Origin: Clostridia bacterium
GTDB lineage: Bacteria; Bacillota; Clostridia; Oscillospirales; Acutalibacteraceae
Direction of reading: 5' to 3'
Length of the DNA stretch: 64,000 bases
Assembly (NCBI GenBank): GCA_017410585.1
Contig: JAFQQM010000057.1
Location: 62,001-126,000, forward strand
The position numbers and the translations under genes are program-made. Of the stretch, positions 1 to 8,780 are shown piece by piece. The notes under the pieces are model-generated. The model worked only from the letters and a program-made list of their open reading frames with translations. It had not been told where the DNA came from and did no database searches. The number at the start of each line of letters is the position of its first letter. Positions within the stretch are counted from its first letter, which is position 1.

Positions 1-1
1 G

Positions 2-283
2 ACGGTGCTTTGGGGCGTTGCTATGCTGTTGCCAAAGAAGATGCCGCCTTGGGTGGCGGCCATCGCCTATTGTCTGATAGCCGGTCTGCACGGCTTGGCT
101 TACGGTACGCTGTACGCTCCCGCGCAGGCGCTGATGTTTCACTTGAATTTTGAGCAAACGGTGGCTTGGATCGTTGCCGGTCTGCCGTGGGATATCCTGC
201 ACGGCATCAGCAATCTGGTCTGCGGTGTGCTCATTTTGCCGCTGGTTGCCGCCTTGCGCCAAGCCCAAAGATTGACACGTTAA
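2..283 (+). CDS. ECF transporter S component-like membrane protein, C-terminal part (partial)
   Basis: The reading frame is open to the left edge, so the 5' end lies outside the window; about 94 residues are visible. They are strongly hydrophobic, with roughly three membrane segments, and end in a short basic tail. The 'GLPWDILHGISN' stretch followed by 'VCGVLILPL' resembles the last helices of energy-coupling-factor S components (substrate-binding membrane subunits of vitamin/metabolite importers), where a 'G-P-x-D-x-x-H-x-x-x-N' motif is usual. The substrate cannot be read from this fragment. It ends at a strong bidirectional terminator shared with the convergent gene. Another polytopic membrane protein remains possible. 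Confidence 0.55.
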   Translation, partial: TVLWGVAMLLPKKMPPWVAAIAYCLIAGLHGLAYGTLYAPAQALMFHLNFEQTVAWIVAGLPWDILHGISNLVCGVLILPLVAALRQAQRLTR

Positions 284-284
284 A

Positions 285-318
285 AAAATCCCTTGTCTCT
301 TTTGAGACAAGGGATTTT
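285..318. terminator. Bidirectional intrinsic terminator
   Basis: A perfect 15-bp stem (AAAATCCCTTGTCTC at 285-299) with a TTTT loop pairs with 304-318. A-rich and T-rich flanks let it work both ways, ending the ECF-like gene on the plus strand and the GH109-like gene on the minus strand. Confidence 0.9.
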
Positions 319-321
319 GCT

Positions 322-1542
322 TTACAGTTCCAAAGGCTTGCGAGTGACCCACTTGCCGCCGGTGAAGTCGGGGAAATACACCGTGTTGCCGGTGGCAATG
401 GAGTTTTCCGAAAGCGGCGTGATGGCCATCCAAGTCGCCATATCGTACACGTCGATGGGCATCGGCTTACCTTCGGCGTAGCAATCGAAGAAAGCGTTTA
501 GCACCAACCAATCAATGCCGTCGTGACCGGCAGGACCGTCGTATACGCCCTCTTCAATGTACTTTTTCCAGATGGGATGTTCGTACTGCTCACGCAGTTC
601 TTCGATATTTCCCCACTTGGCTTTCCAGTTAAAATCGGCGGCCTTGTTTTCGGGGGTGTCGAGATAGACCGACTGGTTGTCTTCCAGATAGGTCGCCTTG
701 GTGCCGTGCACTTCGAACTGACGGGAATACGCACGGGGGGTGGTGGTCTCCAGATTGATCTGGATGGTCTCACCGCCGGCGCACTTGATAAGCGTGGTCA
801 CCATATCGCCCTGCGCAAACTTCGCGTTGGTCAGATCGTACTCGTCACCCTTCTCCCGACGGAGAAATTCGTTGAGTCCGCACGCCTTGGATGCCATGGA
901 ATACAGGCTGACAAAACGGTTACCGCGGTTGATATTCAATACGTTGGCGATCGGGCCGATCTCGTGGGTCGGATAATTCTCGCAATTGCGATGCAGGTAA
1001 TTGTCCAAACGGTAGTGACGGATCTCGCGGCCGTAGCCGACCTCATCGCGCAGATCGTGGCAGTAACCGCCGCGGCAATGCACCACTTCGCCGAAGAGAC
1101 CCTGACGCACCATATTGAGGATCATCAGTTCGTTGCGGCCGTAGCAACAGTTTTCCAGCATCATAATGGGCGTGCCGGTCTGTTCGTAGGTATGGATGAG
1201 TTGCCAGCAATCGTCCAGCGAACCGGCACCGCCCACCTCACAAGCGACCGCTTTGCCGGCTTTCATCGCGTCGCATGCCATCTGCGTGTGCATTGCCCAC
1301 GAAGCGGCGATCATTACGGTATCCACGTCTTCGCGTGCCAGCAATTCATGGTAATCGGCGACCCGATCCGGCTCGTAACCGCGATTTTCTTTGACCGCTT
1401 CGACCATCCGATCCATACGGTCCTCATACAGATCGCAGACCGCCGTCACGCGGATATGTTCCAGATGCTGGAGTACACCGGTGTACAGACCCCAGCCACG
1501 CTGACCGAGACCGATAATTCCCAAACGGATCTCTTGTTTCAT
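322..1542 (-). CDS. GH109-like alpha-N-acetylgalactosaminidase / Gfo-Idh-MocA family protein
   Basis: 406 residues. The N-terminus carries a Rossmann GLGQRG motif (residues 11-16) for NAD(P). The middle part matches the Gfo/Idh/MocA branch that includes the NAD-dependent GH109 N-acetylgalactosaminidases: 'MMLENCCYGRNELM' (about 127-140), 'YCHDLR' (160-165), YPTH (190-193), and then 'LNINRGNRF'. GH109 enzymes hydrolyse terminal alpha-GalNAc through a redox-elimination cycle; a plain sugar dehydrogenase is the alternative. The start was set at the ATG at 1542 because AAGGAGG lies just upstream; an earlier in-frame start at 1575 lacks this. No signal peptide is seen, so it should be cytoplasmic. 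It overlaps the end region of the upstream NahK-like gene's operon by only a few bases of spacing, suggesting co-transcription and a GalNAc release/phosphorylation pair. Confidence 0.75.
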   Translation of the reverse strand: MKQEIRLGIIGLGQRGWGLYTGVLQHLEHIRVTAVCDLYEDRMDRMVEAVKENRGYEPDRVADYHELLAREDVDTVMIAASWAMHTQMACDAMKAGKAVACEVGGAGSLDDCWQLIHTYEQTGTPIMMLENCCYGRNELMILNMVRQGLFGEVVHCRGGYCHDLRDEVGYGREIRHYRLDNYLHRNCENYPTHEIGPIANVLNINRGNRFVSLYSMASKACGLNEFLRREKGDEYDLTNAKFAQGDMVTTLIKCAGGETIQINLETTTPRAYSRQFEVHGTKATYLEDNQSVYLDTPENKAADFNWKAKWGNIEELREQYEHPIWKKYIEEGVYDGPAGHDGIDWLVLNAFFDCYAEGKPMPIDVYDMATWMAITPLSENSIATGNTVYFPDFTGGKWVTRKPLEL

Positions 1543-1555
1543 CGATTTGTCCTCC

Positions 1556-2653
1556 TTATTCGCAATAGGCGGCAACGATCGCCTTCATCTGTTCCCACTT
1601 GCTCTCCATATCGGCTACCAACTTGAGTTGTGTACGGCAACGGTCAAGGTTTTGGGTGGGATAATGAATACGGAAATAGGTGTCGCCCTTCAGATAATCG
1701 GCAAGGAACCGCATACCGCATTCGATGGTCATCATCTTGGCGCCCTCCGGCAACAGCATCACTTCTTCTTTCGGCAGTGAGCCGCCGCAACCGGCCAGAA
1801 AACCTTTCGCGTAGGTCTCAAACAAGGCAATGTCCATCCAGACCTTATCGAGGTCTTTTTCATCCTCGGCGGCAGTAGAGGCACCGAAGCGGATGGAATC
1901 GCCGAAATCGGTTACCGAGAAGCCGGGCATAATGGTATCCAGATCGATGACGCACAACGCCGAGCGGGTCGCTTCATCCAACAGCACGTTGTTGATCTTG
2001 GTGTCGTTATGGCTGACGCGCAACGGCAACGTACCGCTTTTCTGCGCATCCATCAGCACCGGATAAAAATCCGCTCGTTCCATAATGAACCGGATCTCTT
2101 CCTGTACGTCCTTGGCACGCCCAATTTTATCCGCTTTGACAGCGGCCAGAAAATTTTCATAACGGACGGGAGTGTTATGGAAATTCACGATGGTCTCGTT
2201 GAGTTTTTCGGCAGGGAAATCGCTGAGATCCCGCTGAAAACGGCCGAAAGCCAAGGCGCTTTGATAGAAATCGTCGTTGCTTTCGGGACGTTCCAAACAG
2301 AGCGACTGCTCTACAAAATCGTACAGACGCCAGAACACGCCTTCCTGATCCTTATAATATACCTCGCCGCTCACGGTCGGCACCAGCGACATCACCGCAC
2401 GGGGATCGTCCGTCTTGGTGTGCAGATGTGCGATAACACCGGCGATGTTTTCCATTACTTTATCCGGTTGTTTAAAGACGTTTTGGTTGAGTGCCTGCAG
2501 AATGTAACGGCGGACTTGTCCGTTTTCATCCTCGGTAATGGCACAGAACGTGTCGTTGATATGACCGTTTCCATAAGGACTGCAACCACGCAACATACCG
2601 TCTATTTGAAAATGATGTAACGCATTGACGGCCAATTCCAAACGATTTCGCAT
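1556..2653 (-). CDS. NahK-like N-acetylhexosamine 1-kinase (aminoglycoside-phosphotransferase fold)
   Basis: 365 residues, a choline/aminoglycoside kinase-fold phosphotransferase. The catalytic loop is HNDTK (residues 215-219) followed by NN, and the metal-binding segment is 'VIDLDTIMPG' (Asp237 region) followed by 'DFGDSIRFG'. This combination is characteristic of the N-acetylhexosamine 1-kinases of the bifidobacterial lacto-N-biose pathway, which make GlcNAc-1-P or GalNAc-1-P from ATP. No lacto-N-biose phosphorylase is present here. Instead the next gene on the same strand, 13 bases downstream, is GH109-like, which would supply GalNAc. The start at ATG 2653 has GGGAGAG at good spacing. It is transcribed divergently from the PocR/AraC regulator, its likely controller. 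The substrate is inferred from the family and the neighbour. Confidence 0.75.
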   Translation of the reverse strand: MRNRLELAVNALHHFQIDGMLRGCSPYGNGHINDTFCAITEDENGQVRRYILQALNQNVFKQPDKVMENIAGVIAHLHTKTDDPRAVMSLVPTVSGEVYYKDQEGVFWRLYDFVEQSLCLERPESNDDFYQSALAFGRFQRDLSDFPAEKLNETIVNFHNTPVRYENFLAAVKADKIGRAKDVQEEIRFIMERADFYPVLMDAQKSGTLPLRVSHNDTKINNVLLDEATRSALCVIDLDTIMPGFSVTDFGDSIRFGASTAAEDEKDLDKVWMDIALFETYAKGFLAGCGGSLPKEEVMLLPEGAKMMTIECGMRFLADYLKGDTYFRIHYPTQNLDRCRTQLKLVADMESKWEQMKAIVAAYCE

Positions 2654-2766
2654 AACAGTTACTCTCCCTTTCGGTGAAATTGATAAATTTACTATAAAAC
2701 TTTTTCTTGCATATTTCTATAGAAAATAATATAATCATTAGTAGAAAATGCTAAGGTGGTGTTCAA
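2654..2766. promoter_or_regulatory. Divergent promoter region with consensus promoter and palindrome
   Basis: On the plus strand TTGCAT (2707-2712), a 17-nt spacer and TATAAT (2730-2735) form a near-consensus sigma-A promoter for the PocR/AraC gene. The spacer contains a perfect 12-bp palindrome, TTTCTATAGAAA (2714-2725), a candidate operator. The minus-strand promoter of the NahK-like gene must also lie in this 113-bp region but was not pinned down. Confidence 0.65.
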
Positions 2767-3600
2767 ATGACCGAAATCACGTTGGAAAGCGTGCTACGGG
2801 ATTTCTATCAGATATCGGGTCTTCGTATGTCGGTCTGTGACAGCGAACTCAACGATCTCGGCAGTTATCCCAAGGATCTTTCGCCGTTTTGCGCCCGTGT
2901 CCAGCGAGATCCGCTGTTCCGTGCCGGTTGCATCAAATGCGATCGCAGTGCCTTCGAAAGTGTCCGTCAGACCGACCGCCTGTACGTGTATCAATGCTAT
3001 TGCGGTCTGTACGAGGCGGTGGCACCGTTGTATCATTCGGGGGTGCTGGCCGGTTACCTGATGATGGGGCAGGTGCGTGATGAAACGGAGGAAAACCGCC
3101 AAAAGATCCTTCGATCGACCGCTTCGGTGTTCGATTCTCCCGAGGAACAGCAGGAATATCTCGCCACCGTCCGCACCGTTCCCACCGAATTGATCCCCAG
3201 TTACAGCCGCCTGCTCAGTATCGTGTCGGAATACCTGACCCGAAACGATCATCTTCGTTCCAATCACGACGATCTGGCGGATCAGATCAAAAAGTACATC
3301 TATAAACGCTACGCCAAAAAGATCACACTGGATCTGTTGGCAGAGAAATTCGGCTGTTGCAAGGCCACTGTGATGAACAGTTTCAAGAAGAAATACGGTA
3401 TGACGGTCATCGCCTATCTCAACCAAGTCCGCCTTGATCATGCCGAGCATCTCGTCCGCAGTACGGATATGTCTTTTAAAGAGATCTCCTACGTTTGCGG
3501 CTTCTGTGACCAGAACTATTTTTCCAAACTGTTCTCGGAACGTTTCGGTTACTCACCGACCGCTTTTCGCGCATTGCTCACCGACGGTTCCGCTACTTGA
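2767..3600 (+). CDS. AraC-family regulator with PocR sensory domain
   Basis: 277 residues. The N-terminal half (about 5-150) matches the PocR ligand-binding domain: 'YQISGLRMSVCDSEL', the cysteine-rich 'CIKCDRSAFE', and 'YQCYCGLYEAVAPL' followed by 'GYLMMGQVRD'. The C-terminal ~100 residues are a double helix-turn-helix AraC DNA-binding domain ending in 'FCDQNYFSKLFSERFGYSP'. PocR domains bind small hydrocarbon or sugar-type ligands. The gene is divergent from the NahK-like/GH109-like pair, which it probably controls. Its 3' end overlaps the convergent AraC gene by 52 bp. The start codon follows an AAGGTGG ribosome site. Confidence 0.88.
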   Translation: MTEITLESVLRDFYQISGLRMSVCDSELNDLGSYPKDLSPFCARVQRDPLFRAGCIKCDRSAFESVRQTDRLYVYQCYCGLYEAVAPLYHSGVLAGYLMMGQVRDETEENRQKILRSTASVFDSPEEQQEYLATVRTVPTELIPSYSRLLSIVSEYLTRNDHLRSNHDDLADQIKKYIYKRYAKKITLDLLAEKFGCCKATVMNSFKKKYGMTVIAYLNQVRLDHAEHLVRSTDMSFKEISYVCGFCDQNYFSKLFSERFGYSPTAFRALLTDGSAT

Positions 3601-4442
3601 CGGCGATAGTCGGTGGGGGAACAGCCCATATACTTGCGGAAGGTACGGCTGAAATAACTGACGTCGTTAAAACCGCTGTCAAACGCCGCTTCGGTCACGC
3701 TTCGCCGCCGCACCGTCATTTCGGTGCAGGCACTTTGGATGCGGAGTCGGTTGACGTAATCGATGGGGGTGGTACCGGTGAATTCCTTGAATAGTCGGCA
3801 GAGGTATTTTTCGTTGATGCCGGCTACTTCCGCCAACTGTTCCAACGTGATGTTTTCGGCATAATGTGCGTCGATCCACTCGATGAGCGAGATGACCGTT
3901 TCGGTCTGATGCGTGCCGCGCAGACGCTTGCCGACCGCGGTCAGCCAACCGCCGGCATACAACTGTGCAAACACCGTAAAAAGCAGGCTCTGCACCGTTA
4001 ATTCGTAGTATGGCGGGCGATCGCGCAACGTGTCGAACAACTGCCAAAAACTCTGCCGAAGCGTATCGTCTGCCGTTAAGGGCAGGCGAGTCACGCCGAC
4101 CTCGCCGGTCAGTAACGGGCGCAGATACACCGAGGCGGCGTCGTTATGATGCTTTCGCAACATATTGAGGTCAAATACAACGCATTCGTAAACGCAGTCG
4201 TGGGCTTGCCCGCGATGGAGCATACCGCTGCCGATCACGATGATATCGCCTGCTTTGGCGCGGCACTCGCTGTTGTTGAGGTGCAGGTCGAATTCGCCGG
4301 ATAACACTCGGATGAATTCCCAATCCTGATGCCAATGCAACGGCATATGATATTGCGGATGTTCGTGGTCAACGTGGTAGATCTGGATGGGAAATCCGGC
4401 TCTGCCGCGTTGTTTTTTTTCGTTGATTTCACTGTATTTCAT
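3549..4442 (-). CDS. AraC-family regulator with N-terminal cupin domain
   Basis: 297 residues. The N-terminal cupin ('MPLHWHQDWEFIRVLSGEFDL', around residues 33-55, with the usual HxHxxxE-type layout) would sense a sugar or metabolite. The C-terminal domain has two helix-turn-helix units ending in 'FNDVSYFSRTFRKYMGCSP', typical of AraC/XylS. It is divergent from the fucose isomerase operon across a 145-bp gap, so it is the likely regulator of fucI and the GH29 gene. Its 3' end overlaps that of the convergent PocR/AraC gene by 52 bp with no room for a terminator. ATG 4442 follows AAGGGG. Confidence 0.88.
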   Translation of the reverse strand: MKYSEINEKKQRGRAGFPIQIYHVDHEHPQYHMPLHWHQDWEFIRVLSGEFDLHLNNSECRAKAGDIIVIGSGMLHRGQAHDCVYECVVFDLNMLRKHHNDAASVYLRPLLTGEVGVTRLPLTADDTLRQSFWQLFDTLRDRPPYYELTVQSLLFTVFAQLYAGGWLTAVGKRLRGTHQTETVISLIEWIDAHYAENITLEQLAEVAGINEKYLCRLFKEFTGTTPIDYVNRLRIQSACTEMTVRRRSVTEAAFDSGFNDVSYFSRTFRKYMGCSPTDYRRQVAEPSVSNARKAVGE

Positions 4443-4587
4443 ACGAAAACCCCTTAAAAAGTGAATATCGTCCTACTTTTTGTCGCCTATTACACAAGCA
4501 TTTTAACATAAAAGATACTATAATTCAATATAGGGAATGGTATTTTCCACAATTATTTTTCAAATTAAATTTCGGAGGTTGTGTATT
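4443..4587. promoter_or_regulatory. Divergent promoter region of the fucose operon
   Basis: A TATAAT -10 box lies at 4519-4524. The hexamer 17 nt upstream is not TTGACA-like (AAGCAT at 4496-4501), so the promoter looks activator dependent, as expected next to a divergent AraC gene. TTCGGAGG at 4571-4578 is the ribosome site of fucI. Confidence 0.5.
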
Positions 4588-6417
4588 ATGGCAAAGAACA
4601 GATATGTCGGCGATTATCCCGTGATCGGTATTCGTCCCATTGTCGATGGCCGTCGCGGCCCGCAGATGATGCGTGAATCGCTCGAACCGCTGGTGTGGGC
4701 GATGGCGGAAACTGCCAAGAAACTGTTCGAGGAGAACCTGTTTTATTCGAATGGCGAGCCGGTCAAGGTCGTGATGGCCGATACCTGCATCGGTCGCGTG
4801 CCGGAGGCGGCGGCCTGCGCCAATAAGTTTAAGAAGGAAGGCGTTTCGATCACGCTGTCGGTCACTCCTTGCTGGTGCTATGGCTCCGAGACGATGGATA
4901 TGGATCCGCATACCATCAAGGGTGTGTGGGGCTTTAATGGTACCGAACGTCCGGGCGCTGTCTATTTGGCCGCCGTGTTGGCCGGTCACGCGCAGAAGGG
5001 TCTGCCGGCGTTTGGTATTTACGGCCATGAGGTGCAAGATCGCGATCAGGTTACCCAGATGCCCGAAGACGTCAAGGAAAAACTGCTTCGCTTCGGTCGT
5101 GCGGCGGTGGCGGTGGCGACCATGCGCGGTAAGTCCTATCTGCAGATCGGCTCCCAGTGCATGGGTATCGCCGGCTCTATCATGGATCAGAGCATGATGG
5201 AAGAATACTTCGGTATGCGTGTGGAATCGGTTGACGAAGTGGAGATCCTCCGCCGTATGGAAGAGGGCATCTACAACGAAGAAGAATTCCAGAAAGCGCT
5301 TGCGTGGACCAAAGAGCACTGCAAAGAAGGCCGTGACGATAACCCCGAAGAGGTGGACTTCCTCGGTGAAAAGGTACGTATCAAGTTCACTCCGGAGGAG
5401 AAAGAAAAACAGTGGGAATTCACGGTCAAGATGTACTGCATCATTAAAGATCTGATGGCCGGTAATCCCAACCTGCCGGATGCGTTTGTGGAAGAAAAAG
5501 TCGGCCACAACGCCATCGCCGGCGGCTTCCAAGGTCAGCGTCAGTGGACCGATCACTGGCCGAACTGTGACTATCCGGAAGCGCTTCTCAGTTCCACGTT
5601 CGATTACGAAGGCGCCCGTGAGCCGTACACGCTGGCTACCGAAAACGATATTCTCAACGGTATGGGAATGCTGATGATGCGTCTGCTGACCCACCGTGCG
5701 CAGATCTTTGCCGACGTCCGCACCTACTGGTCGGGCGAAGCCACCGAACGCGTTACCGGTTATAAGTTGGAGGGCAAGGCGGCAGAGTCCAACGGTATCA
5801 TCCATCTGCTTAACTCCGGCGCGGCCTGCTTGGATGCGTCCGGCGTCTGCACCGATGAGAACGGCAATGCCATTATGAAGAAGTGGTGGGAAGTTACCGA
5901 CGAAGACATCAAGAAGATGACCGATGCTACCGTCTGGTGTGAAGCCGGTCAGGATAACTTCCGCGGCGGCGGCTTCTCCAGTCATTACACCACCAAGGCC
6001 GAAATGCCCTGCACCATGATCCGTCTGAATCTCGTCAAGGGTCTCGGTCCGGTGTTGCAGATCGCCGAAGGTTGGACGGTCAACCTGCCGGATGAGGTCT
6101 CCGATACGCTGATGGAACGTACCAACCCGACTTGGCCGTGTACGTGGTTTGCTCCTCGTTGCGACGGCAAGGAAGGCTCGCCGTTCAAGACCGCGTATGA
6201 GGTGATGATGAACTGGGGCGCCAACCACGGTGCGATCTCCTACGGTCACATCGGTGCTGACCTTATCACCATGTGCTCGATGCTCCGCATTCCGGTCTGT
6301 ATGCACAACGTGCCGGAGGATGAGATCTACCGTCCGGCGGCTTGGAATGCTTTCGGTATGGACAAAGAGGGACAGGACTATCGCGCCTGTGCTACCTACG
6401 GCCCGTTGTACAAGTAA
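4588..6417 (+). CDS. fucI: L-fucose isomerase
   Basis: 609 residues, close to the usual ~590. It interconverts L-fucose and L-fuculose (also D-arabinose/ribulose), the first step of intracellular fucose catabolism, as a cytoplasmic Mn-dependent hexamer. Family signatures seen are '[13 protein letters not shown]' near the N-terminus, 'MADTCIGR', '[15 protein letters not shown]' and the metal-site stretch 'ATENDILNG'. The start was placed at ATG 4588 after a GGAGG site; an upstream start at 4537 would add 17 residues not expected in the family. It is first in an operon with the GH29 fucosidase (12 bp downstream) and a metallophosphoesterase. Fuculokinase and fuculose-1-phosphate aldolase are not in the window, so the pathway is completed elsewhere. 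Confidence 0.95.
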   Translation: MAKNRYVGDYPVIGIRPIVDGRRGPQMMRESLEPLVWAMAETAKKLFEENLFYSNGEPVKVVMADTCIGRVPEAAACANKFKKEGVSITLSVTPCWCYGSETMDMDPHTIKGVWGFNGTERPGAVYLAAVLAGHAQKGLPAFGIYGHEVQDRDQVTQMPEDVKEKLLRFGRAAVAVATMRGKSYLQIGSQCMGIAGSIMDQSMMEEYFGMRVESVDEVEILRRMEEGIYNEEEFQKALAWTKEHCKEGRDDNPEEVDFLGEKVRIKFTPEEKEKQWEFTVKMYCIIKDLMAGNPNLPDAFVEEKVGHNAIAGGFQGQRQWTDHWPNCDYPEALLSSTFDYEGAREPYTLATENDILNGMGMLMMRLLTHRAQIFADVRTYWSGEATERVTGYKLEGKAAESNGIIHLLNSGAACLDASGVCTDENGNAIMKKWWEVTDEDIKKMTDATVWCEAGQDNFRGGGFSSHYTTKAEMPCTMIRLNLVKGLGPVLQIAEGWTVNLPDEVSDTLMERTNPTWPCTWFAPRCDGKEGSPFKTAYEVMMNWGANHGAISYGHIGADLITMCSMLRIPVCMHNVPEDEIYRPAAWNAFGMDKEGQDYRACATYGPLYK

Positions 6418-6428
6418 AAGAGGATAAT

Positions 6429-7655
6429 ATGATCGTTAAACAGTATATCAAGGAATTTGAAAAACTTGGCTTTGGTATGTTCGTCCATTTCGGTATCTAT
6501 TCGGTGCTGGGGAAGGGCGAGTGGGCCAAGCATATGCTCAATATTCCCTACGAGGAATACGATAAACTCATTCCGCAGTTTAAGCCGGAGGCTGACTGGG
6601 CGGAAAAACTGGTGGCGACCGCCAAGAATGCCGGTTGCAAGTACATCACGTTGACCACCCGCCATCACGATGGTTTCTCGCTGTACGATACCTGTGAACT
6701 AAACGATTACGATACCGTCGCCGGTTGCGGACGCGACCTCGTCCGCGAGTTTGTTGACGCCTGCAACGCGGCGGGTATCATCCCGTTTTTCTATCACACC
6801 CTGCTGGATTGGCATGAACCGCTGTATCAAAGCGATTTCAAGGCGTATCTGCAATACCTGCGCCGCAGTATCGAGATCCTTTGCACCAAGTACGGCAAGA
6901 TCGGCGGTTTTTGGTTTGACGGTATGTGGGACAAACGCGATGAGGATTGGGAAGAGGATCTGCTGTACGGCACCATCCGTAAGTACCAGCCGGACGCGAT
7001 GATCATCAACAATACCGGTCTCGGTCATCAGGGCGAACTCGGCCACATCGAGTTGGACAGTGTCACCTTCGAACGCGGCAAGCCCGGCCCGATCAACGTG
7101 GAAGGCGCGCCCAAGTACGTCGCCAGCGAGATGTGCCAGATCTTCAACGATCACTGGGGCTATACCGCGGAGGACCTCAACTATAAGGCACCGGCGGATA
7201 TGATCCGTGATCTGGCGATCTGCCGACGCTACGGCTCCAATATGCTGATGAACGTTGGCCCGATGGGCAACGGTCTGATCCGCCCGATCGACGCCGCGAC
7301 CTTCGGTATTATGGGAGATTGGGTCAATTATTTCAAGGAAGCCCTGTATCTGCCGCGTCCCTGCGGTATCGAAGTGGAGAACAAGCCGGATGATTTCCTG
7401 CTCTGCCACGAAAATACCTACTATCTGTTCTGCGATCATCTGCCGATGCAGGCCGACCCGAACGTGTCTCTTCTGACCAGCGAAACGTACAGCGACGTGT
7501 TTGTGCTGGATAAAGAGATCCAATCGATCGAGTGGCTGGATAACGGTGAGCCGGTCAAGTTCGAACAGAAAGACGGTAAGACCGTCGTCACTACCACCCC
7601 GTATCCGTGGGGCAGAAGTCTGGTCATCCGTGTTGCCAAGATTACCACAAAATGA
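6429..7655 (+). CDS. Alpha-L-fucosidase, GH29, intracellular
   Basis: 408 residues. This is a retaining glycosidase releasing L-fucose. The N-terminal (beta/alpha)8 domain shows the classic GH29 start 'FGMFVHFGIYS', then 'LTTRHHDGFSLYDT', and 'GGFWFDGMWD' with the expected catalytic nucleophile Asp164. There is no signal peptide, so it should act in the cytoplasm on imported fucosylated oligosaccharides, feeding fucI 12 bp upstream. The protein is short: after the barrel there is a compact beta domain (~330-408) and no carbohydrate-binding module. ATG 6429 follows an AAAAGAGG ribosome site; a longer in-frame start overlapping fucI was rejected. Confidence 0.93.
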   Translation: MIVKQYIKEFEKLGFGMFVHFGIYSVLGKGEWAKHMLNIPYEEYDKLIPQFKPEADWAEKLVATAKNAGCKYITLTTRHHDGFSLYDTCELNDYDTVAGCGRDLVREFVDACNAAGIIPFFYHTLLDWHEPLYQSDFKAYLQYLRRSIEILCTKYGKIGGFWFDGMWDKRDEDWEEDLLYGTIRKYQPDAMIINNTGLGHQGELGHIELDSVTFERGKPGPINVEGAPKYVASEMCQIFNDHWGYTAEDLNYKAPADMIRDLAICRRYGSNMLMNVGPMGNGLIRPIDAATFGIMGDWVNYFKEALYLPRPCGIEVENKPDDFLLCHENTYYLFCDHLPMQADPNVSLLTSETYSDVFVLDKEIQSIEWLDNGEPVKFEQKDGKTVVTTTPYPWGRSLVIRVAKITTK

Positions 7656-7668
7656 GGAGTGACTGCTC

Positions 7669-8739
7669 ATGGATTTTATTGTGGATGTAGAAGGCGGCCG
7701 CGATCCGATCATCTTGCAGATCTCGGATATACAGATCATTGATGCCGCACAAAAGCGCACGCCCGACCGTATCGGGGATTATGCTTGCGCCTATTGGGCG
7801 ACCGATAAAATGGAGGATCGCTGCTTCAAGTACGTCCGTGAGACGGTCGATGCCGTCAAGCCGGATCTGATCCTGATGGCCGGTGACAACGTCTACGGCG
7901 AGTTTGACGATGCCGGCACCAGTTGGTTGGCGTTTGTGGAGTTTATGGATAGTTTCGGTATTCCGTGGGCGCCGATCATGGGTAACCACGACACCGAGAG
8001 CAAGAAAGGTGCCGATTGGCAATGCGAGCAACTCGTCAACGCCAAGCACTGCTTGTTTAAACAACGTGAACTCAACGGCAACGGTAACTACTCGGTCGGC
8101 ATCCGCCAGAACGGCAAAGTGACCCGTGTGTTCTTTATGATGGATACCGGCTCGGTTTCCGCTTCTGCGGAAACGCTTGCAAACGGTCATACGAAGCACG
8201 TGATCGGTCTGCTGGACGATCAACTTGCTTGGTATACCGAGTCCATGGCCCGCATCCGTGCCGCCTATCCGGACGTCAAGCATTCGCTCATGACCCACGT
8301 CCAGCCCCATGTATTCCGTGTGGCGGCCGGCGAATACGGTCTCGATGAAGCCAACGCGAAGGTTCCTTTTGAAACGGTCTTTATTGACCGGTTGGAAAAT
8401 AAGGCCGAGGGCGATTACGGCATCATCAACCACCATTTCGTCGGACACTGGGATCAAATGCGGAATACGTGGAACCTGCTTAAAGAACAGGGCGCAGACT
8501 CGTTCTTTGTCGGGCACGAACACGCCGTCAGCGCGTGTATGACCTATGAAGGTATCAAAATGGTCTTCGGACAAAAATCCAGTACCTACGACGGGGTCAA
8601 CTATCTAAACGATTCGGGGGAGTATATCTTCTCATACGACCGGCAAGGTATACCGCAAGTCGGCGGTACCGTTATCTCGCTGTCCGAGGATGACGGCAGT
8701 CTGCTGGCGATTTCCGCTTATCTCTGTAAGGAAGAATAA
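7669..8739 (+). CDS. Metallophosphoesterase (calcineurin-like), cytoplasmic paralogue
   Basis: 356 residues with the binuclear metal motifs of the calcineurin-like fold: an unusual first motif 'SDIQIID', 'GDNVYGEFDD', GNHDTE and GHEHA. It hydrolyses phosphate mono- or diesters; the substrate is unknown. It lies 13 bp after the fucosidase and shares its transcript, ending at the 8740-8780 terminator. It is clearly homologous over its whole length to the two lipoproteins at 50742 and 52262 but lacks their signal peptide and linker, starting exactly where their mature catalytic domain begins ('DFIVDV'). It may therefore do inside the cell what the others do at the surface. Confidence 0.85.
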   Translation: MDFIVDVEGGRDPIILQISDIQIIDAAQKRTPDRIGDYACAYWATDKMEDRCFKYVRETVDAVKPDLILMAGDNVYGEFDDAGTSWLAFVEFMDSFGIPWAPIMGNHDTESKKGADWQCEQLVNAKHCLFKQRELNGNGNYSVGIRQNGKVTRVFFMMDTGSVSASAETLANGHTKHVIGLLDDQLAWYTESMARIRAAYPDVKHSLMTHVQPHVFRVAAGEYGLDEANAKVPFETVFIDRLENKAEGDYGIINHHFVGHWDQMRNTWNLLKEQGADSFFVGHEHAVSACMTYEGIKMVFGQKSSTYDGVNYLNDSGEYIFSYDRQGIPQVGGTVISLSEDDGSLLAISAYLCKEE

Positions 8740-8780
8740 AAATAAACTCGGTTTTGCTCTTGGCAAAACCGAGTTTATTT
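8740..8780. terminator. Bidirectional intrinsic terminator
   Basis: A perfect 18-bp stem, AAATAAACTCGGTTTTGC (8740-8757), a 5-nt loop, and its complement at 8763-8780, with A/T flanks on both sides. It ends the fucose operon and the convergent AraC gene. Confidence 0.9.
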
